From Strongyloides papillosus (taxonomy: Eukaryota; Nematoda; Chromadorea; Rhabditida; Strongyloididae), in NCBI GenBank assembly GCA_005656395.1, contig SRSI01000017.1, positions 124,001-188,000 on the forward strand: a stretch of DNA of 64,000 nt, in the 5' to 3' direction. The notes under the pieces are model-generated. The model saw nothing but the letters and a program-made list of their open reading frames with translations, was not told where the DNA came from and made no database searches. The translations under genes were made by a program, and so were the position numbers. Below, one piece after another: positions 46,595-58,176 of the stretch (position 1 is its first letter; each line of letters opens with the position of its first letter).

Positions 46595-47501
46595 TTAAGT
46601 TGTTGCATAAGTAATGCGGCTTTTTTTCCCAACGCTTTTCTTATTTAAAAATTGATTATTTTTAAAATTTTTTGCATAAAAATAATCCTCAAATTTAAAT
46701 TAGTAAAATGCAAATCGAAAATCATATGAATTTTTGTCATATTGTGCTCTACCACTTTGAAAAAGATTGAGATACAAAAACAGCCATTTTATGGTCTCAA
46801 CGAACTTATTGTGAAGGAATAATCTACAAAAGACAAGTTGAAAAATGGCTCAAGAAGTTAAAATTCGGTAACTCAAATTGAAACATCTTATAATTTGGCT
46901 TTTGTTGATTGCTTTTTTGGCAAAAAAGTTCATTGAGATCGTGAAATTACTGTGTTACCTCCTAACTTTTATCGAAGTGATAAAGTGTGATGTGGAGAAT
47001 ATTCATACAATTATTGATTTGTCTTTTACTTATAAAAATGTGAGGATTATTTTAAGAAAAAAACTTAAAAAGTTACCAATTTTTAATGAAAAAAAAATTC
47101 TCGACAAAATGACGCAATAATTGTGCTATAAAATTTCAAAAAAGGTTAGAGGGTAGCGTAGTTATTTTGCGATTTTAACGAACTTTTTTGATAAAAAAAC
47201 AATCAACAAAAAATAAATTGAAGAACGATTCAATTTGAACTTATTGAATCATTTTTTAACTAGACCTTTGTGATTATTTTTTTGCAAAAAGTTCGTTGAG
47301 ATCGCAAAGTTACTGTTTTGTATCTCAATGTTTCTCGAAGTAGCAGAGCATAATAAAGTGAATATGAATATGATTCCTTATTTGTATCTTACTAATTGCA
47401 ATGTGAGGATGATTTTTTTGATAAAACACAAATAAAAATGTTAGTTTTTTTAGAAGATAAACGTCGAGAAAAAATGTCGCATTAATTATGCGACAACTGA
47501 A
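46595..47501. mobile_element. Composite palindromic mariner remnant
   Basis: TA-flanked 907-bp element. Ends are TTAAGTTGTTGCATAAGTAA at the left and, inverted, TTCAGTTGTCGCATAATTAA at the right, of mariner type. At 46723-46880 (plus) a degraded mariner N-terminus is readable: HIVLYHFEKD, a stop, then ILWSQRTYCEG and KRQVEKWLKKLKFGNS, the helix-turn-helix region. The inverse of the same region occurs again at about 46905-47010 and 47280-47370, so the element contains three copies of a mariner 5' end, one forward and two reversed. No catalytic domain remains. Confidence 0.75.
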
Positions 47502-48345
47502 TATTTGTTTTCTTATATTCGAATAAATTTTTTCGTTTTAGAATAATATTTTTCATTTTTACAAATGAATTCATTCATCAAAATAATTTACAGCAACTAT
47601 TCATTACATTGTTTGATATACATACTTTTCTTTGGCTAAAGGTACTACCGAAAATCGAATTGTTTTTCTGTGTCAGAGCTGTGTGTGTAATAAAAATTGG
47701 TACTTTTGGTAATCTAGTTTAATTCTATTTTAACACTCAATCAAACAAATTATAAAAAAATTTACTGTATATTAATTTTAGAAATGTTTTTTAATTAGGA
47801 GGAATATTACTTTAAGAATTACTTAAAAATCCAGTAATTTTAACATTAAATTTTCTGTATTATGTAAAATAATTTCTCCACTTTTCATCATTGAAAAAAA
47901 ATTTCTATTTTTTATTACTTTCAATTTTGGTGAATATAATAACTGTTTATTTAAATATAAAATAAAAAAATTTTACAAGTAAAAAAATTATCCTGCTAAT
48001 AGTAATATTTTTTTTTAGAATAAGTGCATAAAATCGATAAAAAAAACACAAATATAAATTTTGATCATGAACAAACATATTCGACAATTGCTTATATTTA
48101 AACGACTATTCAAAAAGAAAAAGTAGAAAGAATCATAAATATATAGTACTTTATACAACAAGAAATAGTAATGAAATGTACAAAAAATTATTAAATATCC
48201 TATTTTTGTGAAAAAAACAACCAAAAAAATCAATAAAAGATAACGCAAATTTTTAAAAACATAATATAATGATAATTTTTGATACTTTAATGCTATATAA
48301 AAAATGTAATTTTCAATTAATGTTAAAAAATTTATATTTATTACT
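47502..48345. other. Intergenic
   Basis: AT-rich spacer upstream of a small secreted gene. No other feature supported. Confidence 0.35.
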
Positions 48346-48630
48346 ATGAAATTTTCTAATCACATTAAACTGTTTATTCTTACGATTGTTTTCATTTCGT
48401 TAATTGATTTTGGGAAATCTGTTTTTAATAATAGAGGAAGGGAAATTTTTTCACGTTCAGGTCAACATAGTGGTGTAGATATGGGGCCTCAACAATTGGA
48501 TATTAGATCTCCTGGAAATGGAGTAAGAAGTAGGAGCAGAAGTAGAGAACGTCCTCGTAGAAATCAAAGTCCACTAAGAATAGGTCGAACCAATAATGGA
48601 AGAACTCGATATCAACTAACAAGGCTCTGA
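48346..48630 (+). CDS. Small secreted basic protein, family member 2
   Basis: Single exon, 94 aa. Leader MKFSNHIKLFILTIVFISLIDFGKS; hydrophobic span at about residues 8-22 followed by a D/E-F-G/V-K-S/F motif shared with members 3 and 4 (IEMVKS, IEFVKF). The mature part is Arg/Ser/Gly/Pro/Asn-rich with an SRSRSRERPRR tract (RS-repeat-like) and ends in TRYQLTRL. No Cys. No known domain recognised. An RS tract in a nuclear protein would suggest splicing, but the leader argues for secretion. Confidence 0.6.
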   Translation: MKFSNHIKLFILTIVFISLIDFGKSVFNNRGREIFSRSGQHSGVDMGPQQLDIRSPGNGVRSRSRSRERPRRNQSPLRIGRTNNGRTRYQLTRL

Positions 48631-49098
48631 TGCGTCTAATATGATGGGTTAGTTATTAAAAATATAATATTATCAATTGATTATCTCTAAAATTCTTATT
48701 TTCTACAAATATTTATTTGATTCTTGTGATTAAAATTATCCTAGAAATAAATTTTTCAAGACATTATTTTTTGTAAATAAATTTAGATATCCTTTTTTTA
48801 GATAGACAAATATTCTTTTTATTATTAATAAACACAAATGAAATGACACAAATTTCCATACTTTTTTAAAAATGTTATAGAATGCTGTATCTGTTAATAA
48901 ATTAACATAAAATTAAATTTTTGTAATGTCTAACTGTAACAATATTATTATGTATGTCATAGAGTAATTTTATACAATTATTCAATATGAAGCAGAAATT
49001 AATAAAAAATTTTAAATCCCGTTTTTTAAGTTAGTCGAACATTTTTTAAAAATTTTGTACAACTAAAAATTTTACCCTCTATTTTTATTCTATTAATA
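48631..49098. other. Intergenic
   Basis: AT-rich 3' region of the small secreted gene. No feature supported. Confidence 0.3.
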
Positions 49099-50052
49099 GA
49101 ACACAAAAAGAAATAGGAAGCATTTTTGCGTAAAATATAATGAATTATTCCCACCTATTAAAATTTGAATTTTCTTGAATTGCGACTAATTTTATCGCAA
49201 CTATATCGCACTTAAAAATTAAAGCAATAATTAAGTAGTTATTGAAATAAGTTTCAATTTTTTACTATATTATTGTTATTTTAAAACATAGATTGTCTTC
49301 TACAATACTTTTTTAAATATTTAATTAGAATTTAATTTTATGTAAGATTATAAATGCTTTTATAAAAAGCAATTCTGAACATACGAAAATATTTTTATTA
49401 ATAAGTTTTAATAGTTTGAGTTATTTATAATTACATTTTTTATTATAAAATTATACTCTTCTGAAGGCCGAAAAGTTTTTGTATAACTTTAATGGTCCTA
49501 TTTAGAAAATTAAATCTATGAAAAATTATGATATTATATGGATTTTTATCTATAGTTAAAAATATCTTCTACATATTAAACTTAATATGAAAACAAATAC
49601 TAAAATAATATTTTAAATATTATTAATGCTTAGTGTGGTTAGGAAATAGTTTTTGGCTTTTTGTTATTATTACTATGTATTTTTTATATCTATTGTTGCT
49701 AGTATATTGTTTAGGACAATGATTTTTGTTAAAACTTAACAACTTTACAAGAAATTGAGTTCAAACAGTGTATTTCATGTATATTAAAATAAAAATAGAT
49801 CCTAAGATTAGGATTTCATCAAAAACGTTAAGATTAAATAAAAGTTACATTACTTAAAATATAAAACATGTGTAATTTTGTAAAAAAAACAGCAAAATTC
49901 TGCGACAACCTAATATTTTTTATCGTTTTAAACATTTTTGCTGTCGCTCAACAATTTTAAAATTTGAATAAATGTTGATTTTTTAAATAGGTGAGAAATT
50001 TTTTTGCATTTCAGATAGATTGTCAAAATTTTTCCCATTTTATTTTTCTGTG
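49099..50052. mobile_element. 954-bp non-autonomous TIR element (copy 2)
   Basis: Near-full second copy of the element at 19794-20758 in the same orientation, with high identity by eye across its length. TA flanks at 49097-49098 and 50053-50054. The left terminus is slightly altered (GAACACAAAAAG). No long ORF. Confidence 0.88.
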
Positions 50053-50220
50053 TAGCTTATCTGTAAAAAATTTTTAATCAACTTTAAAAAAAATAACATT
50101 TATTATAATCGAAATGACAAATTGATCAATTAAAAAAATATAGTTATCTTAATGCTAATGTATACAATACTTTATTACCACAATATTACTTTTACATGAA
50201 AGAGATGTATAAAGTTTAGT

Positions 50221-51277
50221 TCAATTACTTTGAACTTTTGGAGTAATTTTCTTGTTAAATTTAGAAATTTTTACTAAAATTTTCTTTTGTTTTTTAAGTG
50301 ATTTATATTTAAAAAAAATTATATATAGTGCCGAAACAATTGCGTATACTATAATAGAAAATGTCATTACATATGTTGCTGGTTTTGTATACCAAGAGTA
50401 TTTTTCTTTATAAAAGAATACCATTGTTATAAAAATATGTAGTACAGGAGTGTATAAAAAAATTACTGGTAGCAATGAATTTACAATATGATGTTTTAGT
50501 TGAGTTGTGTAATCATTCTTGATTGATGTTGTCTTGTTATGTTCACCTAGTTTTTTTATAAATTCAACCATCATTCTGAGAATACAAACATAATGAATAA
50601 AAGAAATAATAAAATTTAGGAATACAAAAAAAACAGCAACAAACAACAAATACGTATTTCGTACATTAAATGCAAACACAGCATAATTTTCTTTCAGATA
50701 TAAATTTAATTCTTCACTAGGAATATAGTATAAATTTATTGTTTCTTCTCTAGATGATAAAGCATAATTACAACAAATGAAAATTACAACAGTACTAAAT
50801 ACAGAGATAAAAAAACTGATAAGTTGAAATAAGTTATTTTCATGAAACTTAACTTTTCTACAAATAATGTTGTATTGACCATTAAATCCATAAACAACTG
50901 AAAATGTTTCAACAAAAAGAAACATTAAAAATAAATTCTAAAAAAAATATTAATAGATAATTATTAACACATACGAATGATACACCGCAAGCATAATCAC
51001 CAAAGAATCTTATTACACCGTGACAAACTGATGTTAATTTAGGTAAAAATACACGAAATTCACCAATTGTAGAACCCAACAAATTATAGAAGACATGAAT
51101 TGTTCTTATAATTGTTAGAAATTTTGTGTATTCACTTTTTGTCGTTTTCCATTCTTTTATTAATGTAAAAGCCACAATAGTTTGAAAAAATAATGCTATC
51201 AGAGATAAAATTGTCATTATCCGGCAATAATCTTCATGTGGACATGATGAAAGTATTGTTTCAGTAAATAAATACAT
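50221..51277 (-). CDS. Serpentine 7TM chemoreceptor-like protein 1
   Basis: Exon 1 is 51277-50975 (101 codons) and exon 2 is 50937-50221, with a 37-nt GT-AG intron (50974-50938, phase 0), giving 339 aa. Hydrophobic spans number about seven: ILSLIALFFQTIVAF, TIHVFYNLLG, FLMFLFVETFSVV, LISFFISVFSTVVIFI, LFVAVFFVFLNFII, a span in the LLPVIFLYTPVLHIFI region, and YVMTFSIIVYAIVSALY. The N-terminus is short and extracellular, the C-terminal tail is Lys-rich. The layout, with a conserved QLKHHIVNSLLPV before span 6 and a Pro in it, resembles nematode Str/Srh-type receptors, which detect chemicals at sensory cilia. The subfamily is not assigned. It is one of three tandem copies. Confidence 0.75.
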
Positions 51278-51696
51278 TGTAGGAAAAGAATAATTTTATT
51301 GTAATTTTAAAAATTAATTTAACTTAATGTTTTGCAAAAATAATTTTGTTGAAATTTTTTCAAAAATTCTAGCATTATTTTATATGTATGATAGTATCAA
51401 GACAAGAATATTTGATTAAAAAAACACATGCAAAAGTGATAATCTTTAATCACATTAATAAATGCAAATATAATAGAATTTTTTAATAATTTTTAGTTTT
51501 TATATCAAAGTTTAAATTTTAATTATTTATTATTAATAGATTTTAAAAGACTTTAAAAAATAGATGCATTTTTACTAAAATCTTTGAAAATATTTGGTAA
51601 ATTACAAAAAAGTCTTATTATCTCACAAATAAAACAAAATTTTTATTACTATTAAGTTTATAAGATTACACATAAATCAAAATATATATTCAATTC
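51278..51696. other. Spacer in the chemoreceptor cluster
   Basis: AT-rich spacer between receptors 1 and 2. No feature supported. Confidence 0.3.
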
Positions 51697-52752
51697 TCAA
51701 TTACTTTGTTTTTTCGCAGTAATTTTCTTATTCAACTTTGTTTTTTTAACAAGTATATTCTTTTGCTTTTTTAATGATTTGTATTTAAAAAAAATTATAT
51801 ATAGTGCCGAAACAATTGCGTATACTATAATAGAAAATGTCATTACATTTGTTGCTGGTTTTGTATACCAAGAGTCTTTTTCTTCACGAAAGAATACTAC
51901 CACAATAAAAATATGTAGTACAGGAGTGTATAAAAAAGTTACTGGTAGCAATGAATTTACAATATGATGTTTTAGTTGAGTTGTGTAATCATTCTTAATT
52001 GATGTTGTCTTGTTATGTTCACCTAGTTTTTTTACAAATTCAACCATCATTCTGAGAATACAAACATAATGAATAAAAGAAATAATAAAATTTAGGAATA
52101 TAAAAAAACAGTGACAAACAACATATATCTGTTTCGTACTTTAAATGCAAACAGAGCATAATTTTCTTTCAGATATAAATTTAATTCTTCATTAGGAATA
52201 TAGTATAAATTTATTGCTTCTTCTCTAGATGATAAAGCAAAATTATAACAAATGAAAATTACAACAGTACTAAATACAGAGATAGAAAAACTGATAAGTT
52301 GAAATAAGTTATTTTCATGAAACTTAACTTTTCTACAAATAATGTTGTATTGACCATTAAATCCATAAACAACTGAAAATGTTTCAACAAAAAGAAACAT
52401 TACAAATAAATTCTTAAAAAAATATTAATTGATAATTATTAACACATACGAATGATATACCGCAAGCATAATCACCAAAGAATCTTATTACACCGTGACA
52501 AACTAATGTTAATTTAGGTAAAAACAAACGAAATTCACCAATTGTAGTACCCAACAAATTATAGAAAATATGAATTGTTCTTATAATTGTTAGAAATTTT
52601 GTGTATTCACTTTTTGTCGTTTTCCATTCTTTTATTAATGTAAAAGCCACAATAGTTTGAAAAAATAATGCTATCAGAGATAAAATTGTCATTATCCGGC
52701 AATAATCTTCATGTGGACATGATGAAAGTACTGTTTCAGTAAAAAAATACAT
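51697..52752 (-). pseudogene. Chemoreceptor-like gene 2 with a single frameshift
   Basis: Exon 1 is 52752-52450 and exon 2 starts at 52412 (37-nt intron), same as genes 1 and 3. Exon 2 is open to about 52095, then loses frame at a poly-T run: seven T here against eight T plus G in gene 1. It is open again in the shifted frame from MMVEFVKKLGEHNK to the normal end at 51697. Everything else, including splice sites, is intact. So it is a very young pseudogene, a polymorphism, or a homopolymer sequencing error. Confidence 0.75.
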
Positions 52753-53212
52753 GTTAATAGCAAACTAACTGTAAAATTATATCATTTTAGCATATTTTTT
52801 AGAATAACCTTTTTTTTGCAATATTTTATTTTAATTTTTAATTTTTTTCAGTATAATAAAAATGAAAATATAGTTATGAATAAATAATTTTTAAATGTGT
52901 TTAAAATTGTACCTTTTATGTAATTATAATAACATTAAGTGATGAATATTTTATTAAAAAATTTAATTTGTAGTGGATAAAATTCGTAAACTTGAGAAAA
53001 CAAAAATATATTAAAACTATTTAAGAAACTTTTGTTTTCACATGAAAATTAAATTATTTATTTGTACCTATTAACTGATTTAAAAAATAAAACAATTTTA
53101 CTACAGTTTTCAAGAATCCTTTAATATAAAAAAAATATAATTAAAAAATTATTAAAGTAAAATTTTTATTCACAGTTGTTTATATAATTACATATTCATC
53201 ATAAAATTTATT
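52753..53212. other. Spacer in the chemoreceptor cluster
   Basis: AT-rich spacer between receptors 2 and 3. No feature supported. Confidence 0.3.
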
Positions 53213-54269
53213 TTAACTACTTTGAACTTTCGCAGTATTTGACTTATATGATTTAAATTTTATAACTGTTATCTTTTTTTGACTTTTAAACGACCTATAT
53301 TTGAAGAAGATGATATATAACGCCGAAACAATCGCATAGATTATAATAAAAAAAGCTATTGTATTTGTTGTTGGTTTCGTATACCAATAGTACTTTTCTT
53401 CATAAAAAAATATTATAATAATAAAGTCATGAAGCAAAGGAAAGAATAAGAAAATTGCTGGCAACAAAGAATTAATAATATGGTGATTTAATTGAGTTGT
53501 ATAATCGTTCTTGATTGATGTTGTCTTGTTATGTTCACCTAGTTTTTTTATAAATTCAATCATCATTTTGAGTATAACAAAGTAATGAACAAAAAAATTA
53601 ATGAAATTAAGTGATATAAAGGAAAGAGCAACAAACAATACATATTGTTTTGGCCCTCCAAATGCTAACAAAGTATATTTTTCTTTTAGATATAAATTCA
53701 ATTCTTCATCAGGAACATACCATAAATCTATTGCTTCATCCCTAGATAGTAAAGCATAGTTGAAACAAATAAAAATTGCAAAGATATTAATTATAAAACC
53801 ACTAAAACTGATAAGTTGAATTAAGTTATTTTTATGGAAATTTACTTTTCTACAAATAATGTTGTATTGACCATTAAATGCATAAACTACAGAAAAGGAT
53901 TCAACAGAGATGAAAGTGATAAAAATATTCTAAAATAAATATTAATAAATAGTTATTAACACATACGAGTGATAAACCACATGCATAATCTCCAAAGAAT
54001 CTTATTATTCCATGACAAACTGCTGTCTTTCTAGGTAGAAACAAGCGAAATTCACCAATTGTAGAACCCAACAAATTATAGAAGACATGAATTGTTCTTA
54101 TAACTGTTAGAAATTTTGTGTAATCACTTTTTGTCGTTTTCCATTCTTTTATTAACGTAAAAGCCACAATAGTTTGAAAAAATAATGCTATCAGAGATAA
54201 AATTGTCATTAACCGACAATAATCTTCATGTGGACATGATGAAAGTATTGTTTCAGTAAATAGATACAT
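53213..54269 (-). CDS. Serpentine 7TM chemoreceptor-like protein 3
   Basis: Exon 1 is 54269-53967 (101 codons) and exon 2 is 53929-53213, with a 37-nt intron at the same place, giving 339 aa. Exon 1 is almost identical to genes 1 and 2 (MYLFTETILSSCPHEDYCR). Exon 2 is more diverged, mostly in the loop before and the span at FVHYFVILKM and in the C-terminal tail, while EFIKKLGEHNKTTSIKNDYTTQL is unchanged. The uneven divergence suggests gene conversion of exon 1. Complete frame. Confidence 0.75.
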
Positions 54270-56021
54270 TAGTCAAAATAATTATAAAGTATAAAATAAC
54301 ATTTATGTTATTATATAATTAAATTGTTGTGTTTTTCCTTTTTATTACTGATATTTTTGAAAATTGCCAAAAAGCAAAGTTTTTATATTTTGCACACATT
54401 CAAATTTTTTAATTTATAGATTCTGTAGGAAAATTTGTTTAATTTTTAATTAAAAATTTATTAAAAATTCATTGGCTTTTTTCTTTTTGTTCTGCTAACT
54501 TATGTAAATTACGTAGTTTATTAAAGGTGAAAATTTTAAATAAAAATAATAATATTTCTTAAATTTAATATTTTCCTCCACATTATAAAATAAATACTCA
54601 TAAATATTTTAAAAAATTGCAATAAAAAATTCACCTTCATCTTATCACTATAAGATTATCATTAACATGTTTGATACTTGATAAAATGTCTTTAAATTAA
54701 AATATTTAAATAACCTAAACATATTTCTTAAATATATAATAAATTACGGTAGGACAATTATGATGTATATACTTAGTAAAGATTATAAAATTAATGTTTA
54801 TTGGCGTGTTGTACAGCTTAAAAGAGCACCTTTTATTTTAAACCACAAATACAAAAACAGAGTACAATAAAACAGATAATTAAATAAACTAAATTAACTA
54901 AGGTCTTCTGGAAATATAAAAAGACAATACAATAAAAATAAGTGATTAAAGCTTACAGTTAATTAATTACAGATTTGTGATAATTTATCACCAAAATAAT
55001 ATTAGGTTCAGAACTATAGTTTTAACCCCTAAAAAAATACAATAATTAGGTAACATGATAAAATATTAAAATTATGAAATTGTTTTAAAATAACAAAAGT
55101 ATAAATGAAATAAATGTCAGATCTGTATTACATATATAAAAAAAGAATCTTCGAGAATTACAAAACAAAGAGTAAATTTTAGGATGATGTTTTTCCCATG
55201 ATCTAGATAATTCTATAAAGACAGATAGAAGAGCCTTAGGTACAGGGATTGGATTACAAGTGAGAACATTCAATGAAAGTACATATTCTAACTTACGAAT
55301 GAAAATGCATATTATTTTATAACTTTTCAGAAGCTTGATTTTTAAAGATTATTTTTAAAAATATTACAAAAAATTTGATCTTTCAGATGAAAATAAACTT
55401 ATAGTAATTCAAACTATCGAAATTTATTGATAAAAATTTTGTTATATGTTAATAAATGATATTTATAAAAGCATTTATAATGCCACTTAAAATCAAATTC
55501 TAGTCTTGCATTTTGAAATGTATTATGGAGAATAGTTCAAGTTTTAGCATAAGAATAATATCATAAAAAATGACACCTCATTTTAATAATTTGTTAAATA
55601 TTGTTTTAACTTTCATGAACAACATATTTGAGATGAAATTATTTACATGTCAAAAAAATTTGAATTGTACTAGATGGAATAAATATATTACATTTACACA
55701 AAAAGTTTATCCCATTTTTTAAGTGAAGAACTTAGTAATTTTATTAATTATAATATTATATGATTATAATAAAAAAATAAAAAAATTTTTTTCCAGCATT
55801 TGTTATTAGATGTAATATGAAAAATTTACACAAAATATTTCAATCTTTACTTGATATTTTCCTAATGCTAGTATTTTTTATTTTTAAAAATACTTTAAGT
55901 TTTAAAATTTTTGCTAACTACAAAAACCATTCACTCCAAGCTCAAGAGCCTCTCTTCGTTGATACGATTTTCTATTCCGTTTTCTTAACTTTTGTTTTTG
56001 TTTCTTTCTTATTTTCTCGTC
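54270..56021. other. Intergenic
   Basis: About 1.75 kb with no gene I can support. A 62-codon minus-strand frame (55273-55085) has a donor-like GTAAG just upstream and protein-like text (ELSRSWEKHHPKIYSLF), but no partner exons. Confidence 0.35.
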
Positions 56022-56328
56022 TCATTCATTCATTTTTATTAGTAATCTTTCTTGTCCACGAGATTTTTTTATTTGTTCGTTAAAGGCATTCTCATTTAAT
56101 GCCTTGGATATAAAGGTAGAACGATGATTTAATTGAAGTGAACTTCTTCTACTATTTCTATTATTTATTGGGTTAGATTCTAAAGGGGAACGAAAAGTTT
56201 CTGATTTTCTTCTACCATATTTGGGCAAGATAGGACTTCCAGGACCAAAAATGGATTTTACCATTTCAATTAATGAAATTGAAAAAATAATAAAAAATGT
56301 ATTGCTCAATGTGATTAAAAAAAATCAT
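56022..56328 (-). pseudogene. Small secreted basic protein, family member 3 (frameshifted)
   Basis: The ATG at 56328-56326 begins MIFFNHIEQYIF, matching member 4 (MIFFNRIKQYIL). A one-base loss in the hydrophobic leader (near 56290) then shifts frame and hits a stop. The remaining body is open in the other frame to 56022: IEMVKSIFGPGSPILPKYGRRKSETFRSPLE and a Ser/Arg/Asn-rich tail. The rest of the frame starts from no ATG until IEMVKS, so a secreted product needs the frame repaired. Either a pseudogene or a sequence error. The locus and about 180 bp of upstream sequence are duplicated at member 4. Confidence 0.65.
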
Positions 56329-56508
56329 AATAATATAAAAAAAATATTTTTAAAATAAATTGAAGATTTCGTTTTTATATAAAATTAAAGTATCAAAAAT
56401 TAATAATATATAGTGTTATATGTAATCTTTAATAAATTTTATTAAACATTTTAGTACTTTTTTAGAAGAAATTAAGGTTTATATAGATTTTTGGATATGT
56501 CTCATATA

Positions 56509-58035
56509 AGGGGTACACAAAAGTTACCTTCTGCAGTTGAAAGGTTATAACTTTTGTTGTAATTTATGAAATTCTATCATATTATATATATTTGATAGCC
56601 TCGATCGTTATAAAATGCTTACGTTTAAAGGGGGTTATACAGATTTATATGGTTATCGTTTTTTTATTTATTCTTAAGTATGGAAGTAAAAAATTACCAT
56701 CATAAAAACTGTTATAACTTTTTTAATTTAAGACATTTTTTAACAATATTATAATCATATCGTAATGCCCAGCATTAGAATAAAGAAAATAATAATATAT
56801 ATGTTAATTATATATATTAATATATAATATATATATATTATTTATAAAGAAAAGAGAAGAACGGATATTGAAAATAAGTATTATGTGCAGATTTGAATAT
56901 TATTTTATATAATATATAAATCTGTACATATACTTAACAAAACATCTGGGAAAAGAAAGAAACATCCTCCTATTAAACAAAGAAGAAGTTTAATAGGAGG
57001 AGAAGAAGAAAAGCTGTATATAAAGGAAGAATATTTTCAAGAAGTTCAGTTTTAGTTTGGATATAAAGAAGAATAATAATCAGAAGTGCTGAATAGCACT
57101 CTGAAACCTAGAGGTGCTGAATAGCACTCCATATCCGGAACTCCGGACAATATTAACTTTTATTTACCATAAAATATATTGTTCGTTATTCATAATAAAT
57201 AAAAGGTTATATTATAATTTATGTGTTTTTATATATTCTGATCGAGCACGCATGTTCCAACATGCTTCTTCATTAGGTAACAACACTCAGTTAAGTGGTG
57301 GGAACCAGCTAGCATGTATCCGCTGGGATACATGTAGCAGGAGGCCTCGCTACACCTGAAATAAGGCCACGCCACCATAAGAGGACGTAAATAAATGAGA
57401 CTCTTTAAGGATATGATAGCCCAAATTCCTTTGTATGAATCTTACAAAAATCTATTGTTACACCAAAATTAAAACTTAATTTCACAATCACTAAAGATTA
57501 TGGGTTTTTTTATAATAAAAAAAATTAAATATACATTTGTACAACATTTAAATATTTCAATGAACAAGGAACAACAAATATTTATTAATTATGATATTTA
57601 ATGAGCATAAATGTTTATTACAATTTGTTATCAATGTCATATTTTATTTTTTAATTTCTAAATTTATTCTTGTTAAAAAATTGTAGAGAAATGTACAATA
57701 TACAAACATCTACAATTTTACCAGTAATTAACTTCTTATTATGGATCTTCTAAAACATTATAGAAAAAAAGCTGAGCTATGAAATAGCTATAATATTATA
57801 AAAAAGTATATTTTACTGAAAAAAGTTATTTTCGATTTCTCAATTTAAATGTATGGAATAAATGGCATTTATATAAATATCTACAAGTTTATTTAGATCT
57901 AAGATTCTAAAATGATCTCGAAAACTTTTATAGAAGTCAAGTGAGACGATTGAATTGTCATAATATCATGATATACTGTAATATACCAAAAAGTAATAAA
58001 TTTTCAACTTAATCGTATATGTATGAAGCACCTGG
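56509..58035. mobile_element. Fold-back element with CACAAAAGTTAC ends, carrying a 650-bp insertion
   Basis: The left end after TA (56507-56508) reads AGGGGTACACAAAAGTTACC followed by GGTTATAACTTTTGTTGTAA. The right end inverted reads CCAGGTGCTTCATACATATA before TA at 58036-58037. Internal string TTTGATAGCCCAAATTC near 57412 matches the copies at 58864 and 61525. Part of the same duplicated block as the small secreted gene next to it. Confidence 0.55.
56757..57407. mobile_element. Nested 650-bp insertion with strong hairpins, class unknown
   Basis: Absent from the sister element (58864-59732), where the flanks join as TATTATAGATATTTGATAGCCC. Possible 4-bp ATAT target repeat (56758-56761-like left, 57411 right). 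Contents are: a 12-bp palindrome ATGTGCAGATTT / AAATCTGTACAT; a perfect 14-bp stem (56965-56978 with 56988-57001, 9-nt loop); the direct repeat GTGCTGAATAGCACTC twice near 57090 and 57120; a 9-bp stem CATGTATCC / GGATACATG; and a GC-richer tail (57280-57380). It could be a solo LTR or a structured non-autonomous retroelement. No coding domain. Confidence 0.5.
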
Positions 58036-58176
58036 TACATTCAAAGATTATAAGTTAAAGAAATTTATTTTTAGTTCTAACTATATTGCAATAATTTAAA
58101 GAAAATTTTTTTGATAAAAAGTAATTTTGTTATTTTTTATTTTTAAAAACCCTTTGTGCTTTAAAATCATTGATAA
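58036..58176. other. 3' region of small secreted gene 4
   Basis: Short AT-rich stretch. Nothing else seen. Confidence 0.3.

Noticed and set aside
46878..47120. 80-codon plus-strand frame
   Set aside because: Antisense reading of a reversed mariner N-terminus.
55085..55273. 62-codon minus-strand frame with protein-like text
   Set aside because: Non-ATG start, no partner exon and no recognisable motif; kept only as a note in the intergenic entry.
55817..56083. 88-codon hydrophobic plus-strand frame
   Set aside because: Overlaps the 3' end of small secreted gene 3 on the other strand; Phe/Leu/Ile-rich as expected of AT-rich noise.
57114..57359. 81-codon frame in the hairpin-rich insertion
   Set aside because: Runs through hairpins and repeats; no conserved domain.
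57230..57400. Possible hammerhead ribozyme or tRNA-like structure in the GC-richer part
   Set aside because: No CUGAUGA core and no A/B box or cloverleaf could be laid out despite several stems and a CCACCA string.
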